DNA from: Pontibacter sp. E15-1
Lineage (GTDB): Bacteria; Bacteroidota; Bacteroidia; Cytophagales; Hymenobacteraceae
DNA length: 47,020 nucleotides
NCBI RefSeq assembly: GCF_022601975.1
Contig: NZ_JAKVIR010000024.1
Span: 42,953-89,972, forward strand
Reading direction: 5' to 3'
Shown: one piece after another, positions 39,613 to 46,960 of the stretch
Position numbering within the stretch: position 1 is the stretch's first letter
Layout of the letters: every line of letters begins with the position of its first letter
The notes under the pieces: generated by a model
What the model was told of the DNA's origin: nothing
The model's database searches: none
Seen by the model: the letters and a program-made list of their open reading frames with translations, nothing else
Program-made: the position numbers and the translations under genes

Positions 39613-40644
39613 GTGTACAAAAGCCTGCTGCGCCCGCTTCTTTTTAAACTCGACCCCGAGAAAGTCCATTACCTGACCACCGATTTGCTGCGTGCCTCCC
39701 TCAAGGTGCCGTATGCCAAAAACATGAGCCAGCGCATGTTCCGGGTAGAAGACCCGCGGCTGGAACGCGAGCTGTTCGGCCTGAAGTTCCCGAACCCGGT
39801 AGGATTAGCCGCCGGTTTTGATAAGGATGCCATGCTGGTGGATGAGATGGCCGAGTTGGGCTTCGGATTCGTGGAAATCGGCACCTTAACTCCCAGGCCG
39901 CAGGCTGGCAACGACAAGCCGCGCCTGTTCCGTCTGCCGCAGGACCAGGCCATCATCAACCGCATGGGCTTCAACAACAAAGGCGTGGATGCCGCCGTGG
40001 AACGCCTCCGCAACCGCAAAAGCAAGGTCATCGTGGGCGGCAACATCGGCAAAAACAAGGTAACGCCCAACGAGGAGGCCCTCAACGACTACCTTTACTG
40101 CTTCAATGCGCTGTACGACGTTGTGGATTATTTTGTGGTGAACGTGAGCTCGCCCAACACCCCGGACCTGCGCGCGCTACAGGACAAAGAACCGCTGAAA
40201 CGACTGCTGTTGGCGGTGCAGGAGCAGAACAGCAAGATGCCGAAGCCCAAGCCACTGCTGCTCAAAATCGCCCCGGACCTGAACATGGCCCAGCTCAACG
40301 ACATCATCGAAATAGCCATAGAAACCAAGCTGAGCGGCCTCATTGCCACTAACACCACCGTGGCGCGGGCAGGGCTGCAAACGGATGCCAGCCGCATCTC
40401 CGACATCGGGATGGGCGGCCTGAGCGGAAAGCCCCTGACGCAGCATTCCACTCAGATTATTCGGCACCTGCGCACCTTTCTGCCCCCCGAGATCCGCATT
40501 ATCGGGGTAGGCGGCATCATGACGGCCGACGACGCTGTGGAGAAATTGCAGGCGGGCGCCGACCTGGTGCAGCTTTATACCGGATTTATATATGAAGGCC
40601 CGGCGCTGATCAGCCAAATCAACAGGAAGCTTTTGAATGGATAA
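39613..40644 (+). CDS. pyrD: Dihydroorotate dehydrogenase (quinone), class 2
   Basis: PyrD oxidises dihydroorotate to orotate, passing electrons to membrane quinone. The 343-residue enzyme begins at GTG (MYKSLLRPLLFKLDPEKVHY), with the N-terminal helices that bind the membrane in class 2. FMN-site features are NPVGLAAGFDKDA (about 56-68), EIGTLTPRPQAGND and INRMGFNN. The catalytic Ser lies in NVSSPNTPDLR (about 177-187), followed by LLKIAPD, TNTTVAR and LVQLYTGFIYEGP. pyrF (45,267) is 4.6 kb downstream on the same strand but in a separate unit. The stop codon overlaps the first units of an 8-bp repeat array. Confidence 0.96.
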   Translation: MYKSLLRPLLFKLDPEKVHYLTTDLLRASLKVPYAKNMSQRMFRVEDPRLERELFGLKFPNPVGLAAGFDKDAMLVDEMAELGFGFVEIGTLTPRPQAGNDKPRLFRLPQDQAIINRMGFNNKGVDAAVERLRNRKSKVIVGGNIGKNKVTPNEEALNDYLYCFNALYDVVDYFVVNVSSPNTPDLRALQDKEPLKRLLLAVQEQNSKMPKPKPLLLKIAPDLNMAQLNDIIEIAIETKLSGLIATNTTVARAGLQTDASRISDIGMGGLSGKPLTQHSTQIIRHLRTFLPPEIRIIGVGGIMTADDAVEKLQAGADLVQLYTGFIYEGPALISQINRKLLNG

Positions 40645-40682
40645 ATTGTTTGATTGTTAAATGGTTTGATTGTTAAATTGTT
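40643..40682. repeat. Octanucleotide tandem array, 5 units
   Basis: AAATTGTT, TGATTGTT, AAATGGTT, TGATTGTT, AAATTGTT directly after the pyrD stop. Same family, opposite orientation, as 41,227-41,314. Confidence 0.85.
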
Positions 40683-40748
40683 GGGGAGAGCATATCCTGT
40701 CCGGCAGCCCAGGAATGAGACGCATTGCGCGCTTGGCTATATATGTTA

Positions 40749-41192
40749 AATTAATTAATGACTGCTGTTACGCAACGCCCTCTTTTGTCCCCCTTTGAAG
40801 ATAGGGCCGTTAAGTTCTAACGAAAATTGTCCCCTTGAGGGGACCTCAGGGGTGTAAAGCCAGCGAAAATAACCTTTCACAAAGAGCAAACACCCCTCTA
40901 ACTCCCCTCAAGGGGACAATCGTTTTTCTGCTATATTAAATCTTTACGTGAGGACATGGTGCAAATTCTTAGAACTTAACGGCCCTACCCTTTGAAGGGG
41001 GTTAGGGGGATGACACTCCCTGCGGGCAATAATTGGTGAGATATTTTAGAAGCTGTATCTCATTAAGCAAGAGCAGGAAAGTTCTTCCGGCCGCTTCTCA
41101 TCCCGCTACCCCCTTCGTCGTCAAGGGCCCCTACCCACAAGCGGGACTTTTACGTACTGCGCTGCTCTTTGCATAACGTCAGTTAATTAATG
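40749..41192. repeat. Dispersed fold-back repeat, copy 2, interrupted
   Basis: The outer parts (40,749-40,800 and 40,988-41,192) match the repeat at 13,205-13,415: CTGTTACG, CCCTCTTTTGT, CCTTTGAAGGGGGTTAGGGG and the CGTCAAGGGCCCCTACC block. Ends are TTAATTAATGACTGCTGTTA and the related inverse AACGTCAGTTAATTAA, so the complete unit has imperfect terminal inverted repeats. It is split by the miniature element at 40,801-40,987. Confidence 0.8.
40801..40987. mobile_element. MITE-like element with 19-bp terminal inverted repeats
   Basis: Termini TAGGGCCGTTAAGTTCTAA (40,802-40,820) and its exact inverse complement (40,969-40,987). The sequence CCCTTTGAAG stands on both sides (40,791-40,800; 40,988-40,997), while the uninterrupted copy at 13,205 has it once, so it is a target duplication of about 10 bp. 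Inside, 40,826-40,920 is a near-palindrome with ATTGTCCCCTTGAGGGGA arms. There is no transposase, so the element must be mobilised in trans. Confidence 0.85.
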
Positions 41193-41226
41193 ATACTAGA
41201 AGCTTCATTTATAAAGCAGCTCTATA

Positions 41227-41314
41227 TAATAATTCAACCATTGACTCATTTAACCATTCAGCAATTTAACCATCCAACAATTCACCCATCCAGCCATCAA
41301 ACAATTCATCCATT
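41227..41314. repeat. Octanucleotide tandem array, 11 units
   Basis: Clean 8-base units: TAATAATT, CAACCATT, GACTCATT, TAACCATT, CAGCAATT, TAACCATC, CAACAATT, CACCCATC, CAGCCATC, AAACAATT, CATCCATT. It ends 26 bp before the ftsK -7 element. Confidence 0.9.
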
Positions 41315-41339
41315 GCCGCCGATTCTACCCAAAAAAATG

Positions 41340-41347
41340 TAAATTTG
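41340..41347 (+). promoter_or_regulatory. -7 promoter element of ftsK
   Basis: TAAATTTG matches TAnnTTTG, 22 nt before the ftsK start. The nearest TTG (41,313-41,315) is 24 bases upstream. Confidence 0.45.
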
Positions 41348-41369
41348 GATCTTAACTTTTAGTCAGGGT

Positions 41370-43991
41370 ATGGCCAAGAACACTTACAGAGAGGAAACGC
41401 TGCACGCAGCGCGGAAGAACGAGGTGCGGGGTAAGAATGAGCCACGCAAAACGAACGTGCCGAAGGGGGAGAAGCCGAAGAAGGCGAAGCGGGACTGGTC
41501 GCTCAAGCTGCCGTCGCTGCCCAGCTTTCGGATCGGCTTTCTGCATGACCGTCGCTTCAAGCTCGGGATTGGCTTTACACTGCTGCTGATCTCCTTTTTC
41601 CTGACTATCGCGTTTGTATCCTATTTATTTACCGGAAACGCCGACCAGAGCGTGGTGGAAACGGTGAGCGGCACCGGACTGAAAGAGTCGGGGCAGGAGG
41701 CCGAGAACTGGCTGGGCCTGTTTGGTGCCTGGGTTTCGCACCTCTTTATATATGATTGGGTGGGCATCGGGGCCTTTTTCCTGATCCCGGTGCTCTTCTT
41801 CGCCGGCCTTCGCATTGTCTTCAAGCAGGTGACGGTATCCATGACCTACATCACCGGGCTCTGTAGCTTTTCGATGCTATGGACAAGCTTAACCATGGGC
41901 TATATCGTTTTCGCTTCGGCCACCATCGAACGGCTCGGGTTTCTGGGCGGCGGCATTGGCATCGAAACGGCGATATGGCTCAACAGCCTGATCGGCTGGG
42001 GCTCATGGCTGCTGCTGGGTTTCCTGCTGCTGATTTTCCTGGTGGGCTTCTTTAACATCACCAGCCTCAATTGGGGTTTCAAAAATGCCCTTTCCGACGC
42101 TGAGACCGATGCGGATACTGTTCCCGCCAATAGACACGCCGACTCATTGGGCGATGTGATGGGCTCCGCAGCCCGGGGCATCAACCATAACGCAGACCCT
42201 ACCGCCTCGCTGGAGGTGGAGGAGCCTGAGGAAGAGGAGGAAGCCTATGTAGATGAAGACGACGACGAAATTAACCGGGCCCTGGAAATGGAGCTGAGCT
42301 CTATCCCGCCAAAGCCCGAGGTGCCGCCTACGCTAGCCAAACCCGCCACGCCAACCCTGGAACTGGACATCGAATTAAACGACGAGGTAGAGCTGGAGGA
42401 TAGCTTCGAGCCGGAAGAGGAAGTAGAAGAAATGGCGCTCCAGATCGAGGAGATACCGGAAGAAACAGAAGTGATCTCCGGCGAAAACTACGACCCGACC
42501 CTGGATCTGGCCCGCTACCAGTACCCGCACATCGACCTGCTCACGGATTATGGCGTGAACAAGATCCAAGTAAGCAAGGAGGAACTGGAGGCAAACAAAG
42601 TAAAGATCGTCGAGACGCTCGGCCACTACAACATCAGCATCGCCAGCATCAAAGCCACCATCGGGCCAACGGTTACGCTGTATGAGATTGTGCCGGATGC
42701 CGGTGTGCGTATCTCCAAAATCAAGAACCTGGAGGATGACATTGCCCTTAGCTTAGCCGCTTTGGGTATCCGTATCATCGCCCCGATTCCGGGCAAGGGT
42801 ACCATCGGTATCGAGGTGCCGAACACCAAGAAAGAGATGGTGTCCATTAAGTCGATTCTGGCAACCGAGAAGTTCATGAAGAGCGATATGGACCTGCCGA
42901 TCGCTTTCGGAAAGACGATCACTAACGAGGTGTTTATCACCGATTTGGCCAAAATGCCGCACTTGCTGATGGCGGGTGCCACAGGCCAGGGGAAGTCAGT
43001 TGGCCTCAACGCCATCCTGACCTCGCTGCTGTATAAGCGCCATCCATCGCAGCTTAAGTTTGTGCTCGTCGATCCGAAGAAAGTGGAATTATCCCTCTTT
43101 AACAAGATCGAGCGCCACTTCCTGGCCAAGCTGCCGGACAGCGAGGAAGCCATCATCACCGACACAAAGAAGGTGGTGAACACGCTGAACTCGCTCTGTA
43201 TGGAAATGGACATGCGCTACGACCTGCTGAAAGACGCCGGATGCCGCAACCTGAAGGAGTATAACCGCAAGTTTGTGGAGCGCAAGCTGAACCCGAAGAA
43301 AGGGCACCGCTTCATGCCGTTCATCGTGCTGGTGATTGACGAGTTGGCCGACCTGATGATGACCGCAGGCAAGGAGGTGGAAACACCGATTGCACGCCTC
43401 GCGCAGCTGGCCCGCGCCATTGGTATACACCTGGTGGTGGCCACGCAGCGCCCGTCGGTAAACGTGATCACGGGTATCATCAAAGCCAACTTCCCGGCGC
43501 GTATCTCCTTTAAGGTAACGTCTAAAATCGACTCCCGCACCATTCTGGATGCCGGCGGCGCCGACCAGCTGATCGGACAGGGGGATATGCTGTTCTCCAT
43601 CGGCTCGGATATGATCCGGATCCAGTGCGCGTTTGTGGACACGCCGGAGGTAGACCGCATCTGTGAGTTTATCGGCAACCAGCAGGGGTATGACGATGCC
43701 TACCTGCTGCCGGAGTTTGTGGGCGACGAGAGTGGCAACGAGAAAGCCGACTTCGACCCGAGTAACCGCGACCCTTTGTTTGAGGAGGCCGCCCGCATTA
43801 TTGTGCAGCACCAGCAGGGTAGTACCTCGCTGCTGCAGCGCCGCCTGAAGCTGGGATATAACCGCGCTGGCCGCCTGATCGACCAGCTTGAGTCGGCGGG
43901 TGTGGTAGGCTCTTTTGAAGGCAGCAAGGCCCGCGAAGTTTTAATTCCGGACGAGTACAGTTTGGAACAGTTATTGAACACGCTGGGATAA
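41370..43991 (+). CDS. ftsK: DNA translocase FtsK/SpoIIIE
   Basis: FtsK pumps DNA at the division septum and activates XerCD at dif. The 873-residue protein has a basic N-terminus, four membrane helices (about 68-90, 118-145, 155-180, 208-230) and an acidic Glu/Pro-rich linker (about 270-370, much shorter than in E. coli). The RecA-like motor has GATGQGKSVGLNA (Walker A, about 534-546) and FIVLVIDELADLMM (Walker B, about 651-664), with a winged-helix gamma domain at the end (SLLQRRLKLGYNRAGRLIDQLE). The gamma domain recognises polar KOPS sequences. It is followed 24 bp later by a lolA-like gene, probably co-transcribed. Confidence 0.96.
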   Translation: MAKNTYREETLHAARKNEVRGKNEPRKTNVPKGEKPKKAKRDWSLKLPSLPSFRIGFLHDRRFKLGIGFTLLLISFFLTIAFVSYLFTGNADQSVVETVSGTGLKESGQEAENWLGLFGAWVSHLFIYDWVGIGAFFLIPVLFFAGLRIVFKQVTVSMTYITGLCSFSMLWTSLTMGYIVFASATIERLGFLGGGIGIETAIWLNSLIGWGSWLLLGFLLLIFLVGFFNITSLNWGFKNALSDAETDADTVPANRHADSLGDVMGSAARGINHNADPTASLEVEEPEEEEEAYVDEDDDEINRALEMELSSIPPKPEVPPTLAKPATPTLELDIELNDEVELEDSFEPEEEVEEMALQIEEIPEETEVISGENYDPTLDLARYQYPHIDLLTDYGVNKIQVSKEELEANKVKIVETLGHYNISIASIKATIGPTVTLYEIVPDAGVRISKIKNLEDDIALSLAALGIRIIAPIPGKGTIGIEVPNTKKEMVSIKSILATEKFMKSDMDLPIAFGKTITNEVFITDLAKMPHLLMAGATGQGKSVGLNAILTSLLYKRHPSQLKFVLVDPKKVELSLFNKIERHFLAKLPDSEEAIITDTKKVVNTLNSLCMEMDMRYDLLKDAGCRNLKEYNRKFVERKLNPKKGHRFMPFIVLVIDELADLMMTAGKEVETPIARLAQLARAIGIHLVVATQRPSVNVITGIIKANFPARISFKVTSKIDSRTILDAGGADQLIGQGDMLFSIGSDMIRIQCAFVDTPEVDRICEFIGNQQGYDDAYLLPEFVGDESGNEKADFDPSNRDPLFEEAARIIVQHQQGSTSLLQRRLKLGYNRAGRLIDQLESAGVVGSFEGSKAREVLIPDEYSLEQLLNTLG

Positions 43992-44015
43992 ACATATAAA
44001 CAAGTACCGATTAGC

Positions 44016-44660
44016 ATGAAAAAAATATTCTCCCTCCTGTTTGTGACGCTGTTATTTGTAAACCTGGCGCAGGCGCAGCAAGACCCAAAGGCAGGCAAAA
44101 TTCTGGATGCCATGAGCCAGCGTTACCGCACCATGAAAGCCTTTAAAGCCGATTTCGCCCAGACGCTGGAAAACCCTTCCGCCAAAGTGAAGGAAACCAT
44201 GGCGGGCAATATTCTGGTGAGCGGCGAGAAATACCGCCTCGGCGTGAGTGGCCAGGAAATTGTTAGTGACGGCAAGCTGATGTGGACCTTTCTGAAAGAT
44301 GCCAACGAGGTAACGATCACGGAAAGCGACGACGAGGCCGAGGCTATGGCCCCAAGCAAGATTTTCGATATGTATAAAAAGGGGTATAAATACTCTTTCG
44401 CTGGAACAGAGACTGTAGACGGCGGCAAATTTGATGTGATTGAGCTGGCCCCCGAAGACCGCAAAAACCCGATTTACAAAGTGCGTTTATACATCAGCCA
44501 GAAAGACAAGACCCTGAAGAGCTGGGAGATGTTCCGCAACAACGGCAATCGCTATACCTATACCATCAAGAACTTTCAGGCAAACCCAACCCTCGCCTCC
44601 GATGCGTTCACTTTCAATAAGTCGAAGTACAAAGGCGTAACCGTGGTGGATCTGCGTTAA
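44016..44660 (+). CDS. lolA: LolA-like outer-membrane lipoprotein carrier
   Basis: LolA ferries lipoproteins across the periplasm to the outer membrane. The 214-residue precursor has a signal peptide MKKIFSLLFVTLLFVNLAQA (cleavage after AQA, about 20). The domain is the expected half beta-barrel: MSQRYRTMKAFKADFAQTLE (about 34-53, the LolA N-terminal helix and strand), GNILVSGEKYRLGVSGQEIVSDGKLMWTF-type strands (about 67-95), and TYTIKNFQANPTLASDAFTF near the end. In Bacteroidota, LolA paralogues exist and LolB is absent. It follows ftsK by 24 bp, a conserved neighbourhood in the phylum as I recall, and ends with a terminator. Confidence 0.88.
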   Translation: MKKIFSLLFVTLLFVNLAQAQQDPKAGKILDAMSQRYRTMKAFKADFAQTLENPSAKVKETMAGNILVSGEKYRLGVSGQEIVSDGKLMWTFLKDANEVTITESDDEAEAMAPSKIFDMYKKGYKYSFAGTETVDGGKFDVIELAPEDRKNPIYKVRLYISQKDKTLKSWEMFRNNGNRYTYTIKNFQANPTLASDAFTFNKSKYKGVTVVDLR

Positions 44661-44675
44661 GTTTATACAGTAACC

Positions 44676-44720
44676 AAACAGCGAAGGCTGCTCCATAAGG
44701 GGCAGCCTTCGCTGTTTTTA
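44676..44720 (+). terminator. Terminator of the ftsK-lolA unit
   Basis: AAACAGCGAAGGCTGC and its exact inverse complement pair around TCCATAAGGG, followed by T5. Confidence 0.9.
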
Positions 44721-44741
44721 GTGCTGTATAATGATAATTTT

Positions 44742-45137
44742 TTACTGGACCACAATCGTCTCGGAGATATAATCATTTTCGCCAGCCCAGAATTTCAGGG
44801 TATACGTGCCCTTGGTTTTGGGCGTGAAGGTATAGGTGGTTTCCCTTGTTTCGAGGGCCTGGGTGCAGAAACCCTCCCTATAATGCGGAATCACTCTGAC
44901 CGTGAGCGTCTGGCCGTCTGAGTTCGTATCGAAGCTGCCGAATTCTCCGCAGCCGTTTCTTACCTCGAAAAACACGGTTAGTGTGGCGCTTTCGCCAACC
45001 GTGAGCACTTTGTCTGCCACAACAACCTGCACCACAGGCGCGGCGTCAGCCGTACGCAAGCGCAGCTCATCTGCTTCCTTTGTGCAGCCGAAGCAGGCGA
45101 AAGTTAAAAGCGTAAAACACAGGAGAAGGGCTTTCAT
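44742..45137 (-). CDS. Putative lipoprotein with Ig-like domain
   Basis: A 131-residue protein with a lipoprotein signal (MKALLLCFTLLTFACFGC, lipobox CFGC, lipidation near Cys18). The mature part looks like one beta-sandwich: VVADKVLTVGESATLTVFFEV (about 40-60), GQTLTVRVIP, and TTYTFTPKTKGTYTLKFWAG near the end. The TPKTKGTYTLKF block is typical of Ig-like or bacterial adhesin-type repeats. Two cysteines (in NGCGEF and EGFCTQ) could form a disulfide. It is probably an outer-membrane lipoprotein of unknown role. It converges with the ftsK-lolA unit and diverges from pyrF. Confidence 0.75.
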   Translation of the reverse strand: MKALLLCFTLLTFACFGCTKEADELRLRTADAAPVVQVVVADKVLTVGESATLTVFFEVRNGCGEFGSFDTNSDGQTLTVRVIPHYREGFCTQALETRETTYTFTPKTKGTYTLKFWAGENDYISETIVVQ

Positions 45138-45237
45138 AGGGCTAGTCTTTACCTACAAGACCCACATGCGGCAGATTTAGTTGCAAACCGAGCGGCACGA
45201 AACCCGGAATATCTTTTCGTGCGCAGTTGCAAATGTA

Positions 45238-45245
45238 TATTTTTG
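45238..45245 (+). promoter_or_regulatory. -7 promoter element of pyrF
   Basis: TATTTTTG, 22 bases before the ATG at 45,267. The short distance supports that start over the longer upstream frame. The -33 region (TTTTCG) is weak. Confidence 0.5.
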
Positions 45246-45266
45246 TACGAACCTAAGCCCAAGCCC

Positions 45267-46094
45267 ATGACACGAGAGCAGCTTTTCGAACAGATCCTTC
45301 AGAAGAAATCATACCTGTGCGTGGGGCTCGACACCGACCCCCGCAAATTGCCACAGCACCTGCTGGATACCGAGGACCCGGTGTTTGAGTTCAACCGCCA
45401 GATTATAGAGGCTACCGCCGATCTGTGCGTGGCCTACAAGCCGAACATCGCGTTTTATGAGGCGCAGGGACCACAGGGCTGGAACAGCCTTGCCAAAACG
45501 CTGCAGGTGATACCGGACAATATCTTCACGATTGCCGATGCCAAGCGCGGCGATATCGGGAACACCTCGGAGCTGTATGCCCGCGCTTTTTTCGAGACCA
45601 TGCGCTTCGACTCGATCACGGTGGCACCCTACATGGGCGAAGATTCGGTGAAGCCCTTTCTGGGGCAGGAGGGTAATTGGGTGATTCTACTGGCGCTTAC
45701 CTCAAACACCGGCAGCCAGGATTTCCAGATGCTGCGATTGGAGGATGGCAACGAGGAGTACCTGTATGAGCAAGTGCTGCGCACCAGTGCCACCTGGGCC
45801 ACCGAAGACCAGATGATGTATGTGGTAGGCGCGACGCAGGCAGCGCATGTGCAGCGGGTACGCCAGATCGTGCCGAACCACTTTCTGCTCGTGCCGGGCG
45901 TGGGCGCTCAGGGCGGCAGCCTGCAGGACATCTCCCGCCAGGGTATGAACCAGCAATGCGGTCTGCTGGTCAACTCAACCCGTGGCATCATCTACACCTC
46001 CTCCGGCACCGATTTCGCCGAGAAAGCCAGAGCAGAAACCTTAGCCATACAGCAGGAAATGGAGGCGCTGCTGGAAGAACTTATTGTGAAGTAA
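45267..46094 (+). CDS. pyrF: Orotidine 5'-phosphate decarboxylase
   Basis: PyrF decarboxylates OMP to UMP, the final step of de novo pyrimidine synthesis. The 275-residue enzyme is of the longer (type 2) bacterial class. It starts MTREQLFEQILQKKSYLCVG. LCVGLDTDPRKLP (about 17-29) and VAYKPNIAFYEAQG (about 57-70) bind the substrate. TIADAKRGDIGNTSELYA (about 89-106) holds the catalytic Lys-Asp set, and LLVPGVGAQGG and VNSTRGI bind phosphate. It appears to be monocistronic, and the accessory segment at 46,165 begins 70 bp after its stop. Confidence 0.95.
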   Translation: MTREQLFEQILQKKSYLCVGLDTDPRKLPQHLLDTEDPVFEFNRQIIEATADLCVAYKPNIAFYEAQGPQGWNSLAKTLQVIPDNIFTIADAKRGDIGNTSELYARAFFETMRFDSITVAPYMGEDSVKPFLGQEGNWVILLALTSNTGSQDFQMLRLEDGNEEYLYEQVLRTSATWATEDQMMYVVGATQAAHVQRVRQIVPNHFLLVPGVGAQGGSLQDISRQGMNQQCGLLVNSTRGIIYTSSGTDFAEKARAETLAIQQEMEALLEELIVK

Positions 46095-46132
46095 TTCGGG
46101 GTAAATACGCATACTATACGCACATAGAGCAG

Positions 46133-46173
46133 ATAGTAGGAGTAGGTACTCCTGCTATACAGTAGTTGTGGTG
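46133..46173 (+). other. Cassette boundary: hairpin then GTTGTGGTG box
   Basis: TAGTAGGAGTA-GG-TACTCCTGCTA (46,133-46,156) is an 11-bp hairpin, followed by TACAGTA and the box GTTGTGGTG (46,165-46,173). The CAGTA-GTTG junction resembles that at 37,338-37,346. The box has its exact inverse complement at 46,721-46,729. The hairpin may also serve as the pyrF terminator. Confidence 0.5.
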
Positions 46174-46191
46174 CATTTTAAGAACAGAAAT

Positions 46192-46464
46192 ATGCCGATA
46201 AATATTTACATCCAAGAATCATTTGAGAAGGTGGATTGGCTGTGTGATGATATTTGGGACTTGCCGACTCAAATTGATATGCTCCAAACTTGGATGGATA
46301 TAAAAGGAAAGAATTTAGAGCCAAGTAAATATGTTGCTGACATTGGTTTCGACATAAGAAAAGATGCATCTGGTGGGGGCGGTGTTCTAAGCTCCAAATC
46401 AATGGCCATAATGGGAGCAATTGGAATGGACGTATACTTCTCAGAATATCCATCAGCGGAATAA
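46192..46464 (+). CDS. Hypothetical protein, cassette cargo
   Basis: A 90-residue acidic protein starting MPINIYIQESFEKVDWLCDD; the ATG lies 18 bp after the boundary box. It contains WDLPTQIDMLQTWMDIKGKNLEPSKYVADIGFDIRKDASGGGGVLSS, here cited in parts: WDLPTQIDML (about 22-31), KYVADIGFDI (about 47-56), SGGGGVLSS (about 61-69). I recognise no family. It ends 6 bp before the next gene, so the two are a pair carried together. It is AT-rich. Confidence 0.6.
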   Translation: MPINIYIQESFEKVDWLCDDIWDLPTQIDMLQTWMDIKGKNLEPSKYVADIGFDIRKDASGGGGVLSSKSMAIMGAIGMDVYFSEYPSAE

Positions 46465-46470
46465 TTATTT

Positions 46471-46713
46471 ATGGCAATGTCTATAGGGGAAATTAGTATC
46501 GAGCTGACAAATGAAGAGGCAATCGTATTTTATGAATTTCTCAGCAAATACAACAAGATTGATGATTTGAGCAGATTTCAAGACCTAGCTGAACAGCGAG
46601 TTCTATGGGACATTGAGTGTAAACTAGAAAAAGAAATGAGCGAACCATTTCAGGCAGACTACCAAGAAATTGTAAAGAAAGCGAGAAATAAAGTTCGTGA
46701 CGGAAAAGAATAA
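46471..46713 (+). CDS. Conserved hypothetical protein, cassette cargo
   Basis: An 80-residue protein (MAMSIGEISIELTNEEAIVF) with a pattern I have seen in small unannotated proteins of many phyla: EEAIVFYEFLSKY, then AEQRVLWDIECKLEKEM (about 41-57) and EPFQADYQEIVKKARNKVRD (about 58-77). The AEQRVLWD block looks functional and conserved, but no activity is known to me. Pairing with the preceding gene suggests a toxin-immunity or regulator-type pair; this is a guess. A foldable attC-like element starts 7 bp after the stop. Confidence 0.62.
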   Translation: MAMSIGEISIELTNEEAIVFYEFLSKYNKIDDLSRFQDLAEQRVLWDIECKLEKEMSEPFQADYQEIVKKARNKVRDGKE

Positions 46714-46720
46714 AAAACGA

Positions 46721-46791
46721 CACCACAACATTGTGTAAAAGTCATACTTCGGCCGACGGCCTCGCACGTCTTTTACACGAGTCCGTTGAAT
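46721..46791 (+). other. attC-like element ending the two-gene cassette
   Basis: The 71 bp have the classical order: R''-like CACCACAAC (46,721-46,729), L''-like GTGTAAAAG (46,733-46,741), a central GGCC-GAC-GGCC, L'-like CTTTTACAC (46,770-46,778; exact inverse of L'') and GTTGAAT (46,785-46,791), which fits GTTRRRY. CACCACAAC is the exact inverse complement of the opening box at 46,165-46,173. A second gene starts 25 bp later, as in a cassette array. Confidence 0.62.
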
Positions 46792-46816
46792 GTAAACAAG
46801 AATAATCCCTTATGTA

Positions 46817-46933
46817 ATGAAAAAGAAAGTTTATCTATCTAGGTTACTTGTTTACTCTGTAGCAGTACTTTCTTTTAATTGTAGTACACAAGAAAAAGAA
46901 GATAAATCTAATATGATACCTCGATTGAGTTAG
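46817..46933 (+). pseudogene. Lipoprotein gene cut short, probably by an IS
   Basis: The frame MKKKVYLSRLLVYSVAVLSF begins a lipoprotein signal with Cys22 in SFNCS, then 16 residues (TQEKEDKSNMIPRLS-type linker) and a stop at 46,931-46,933. Lipoproteins are normally longer. The sequence right after resembles the terminal region of the insertion sequence whose transposase end is at 46,961-47,020. So the original gene was probably interrupted near 46,925. It would be the second cargo gene of the array opened at 46,165. Confidence 0.55.
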
Positions 46934-46960
46934 ACCACGAAGTGCACTTTGTTAGTTGAA

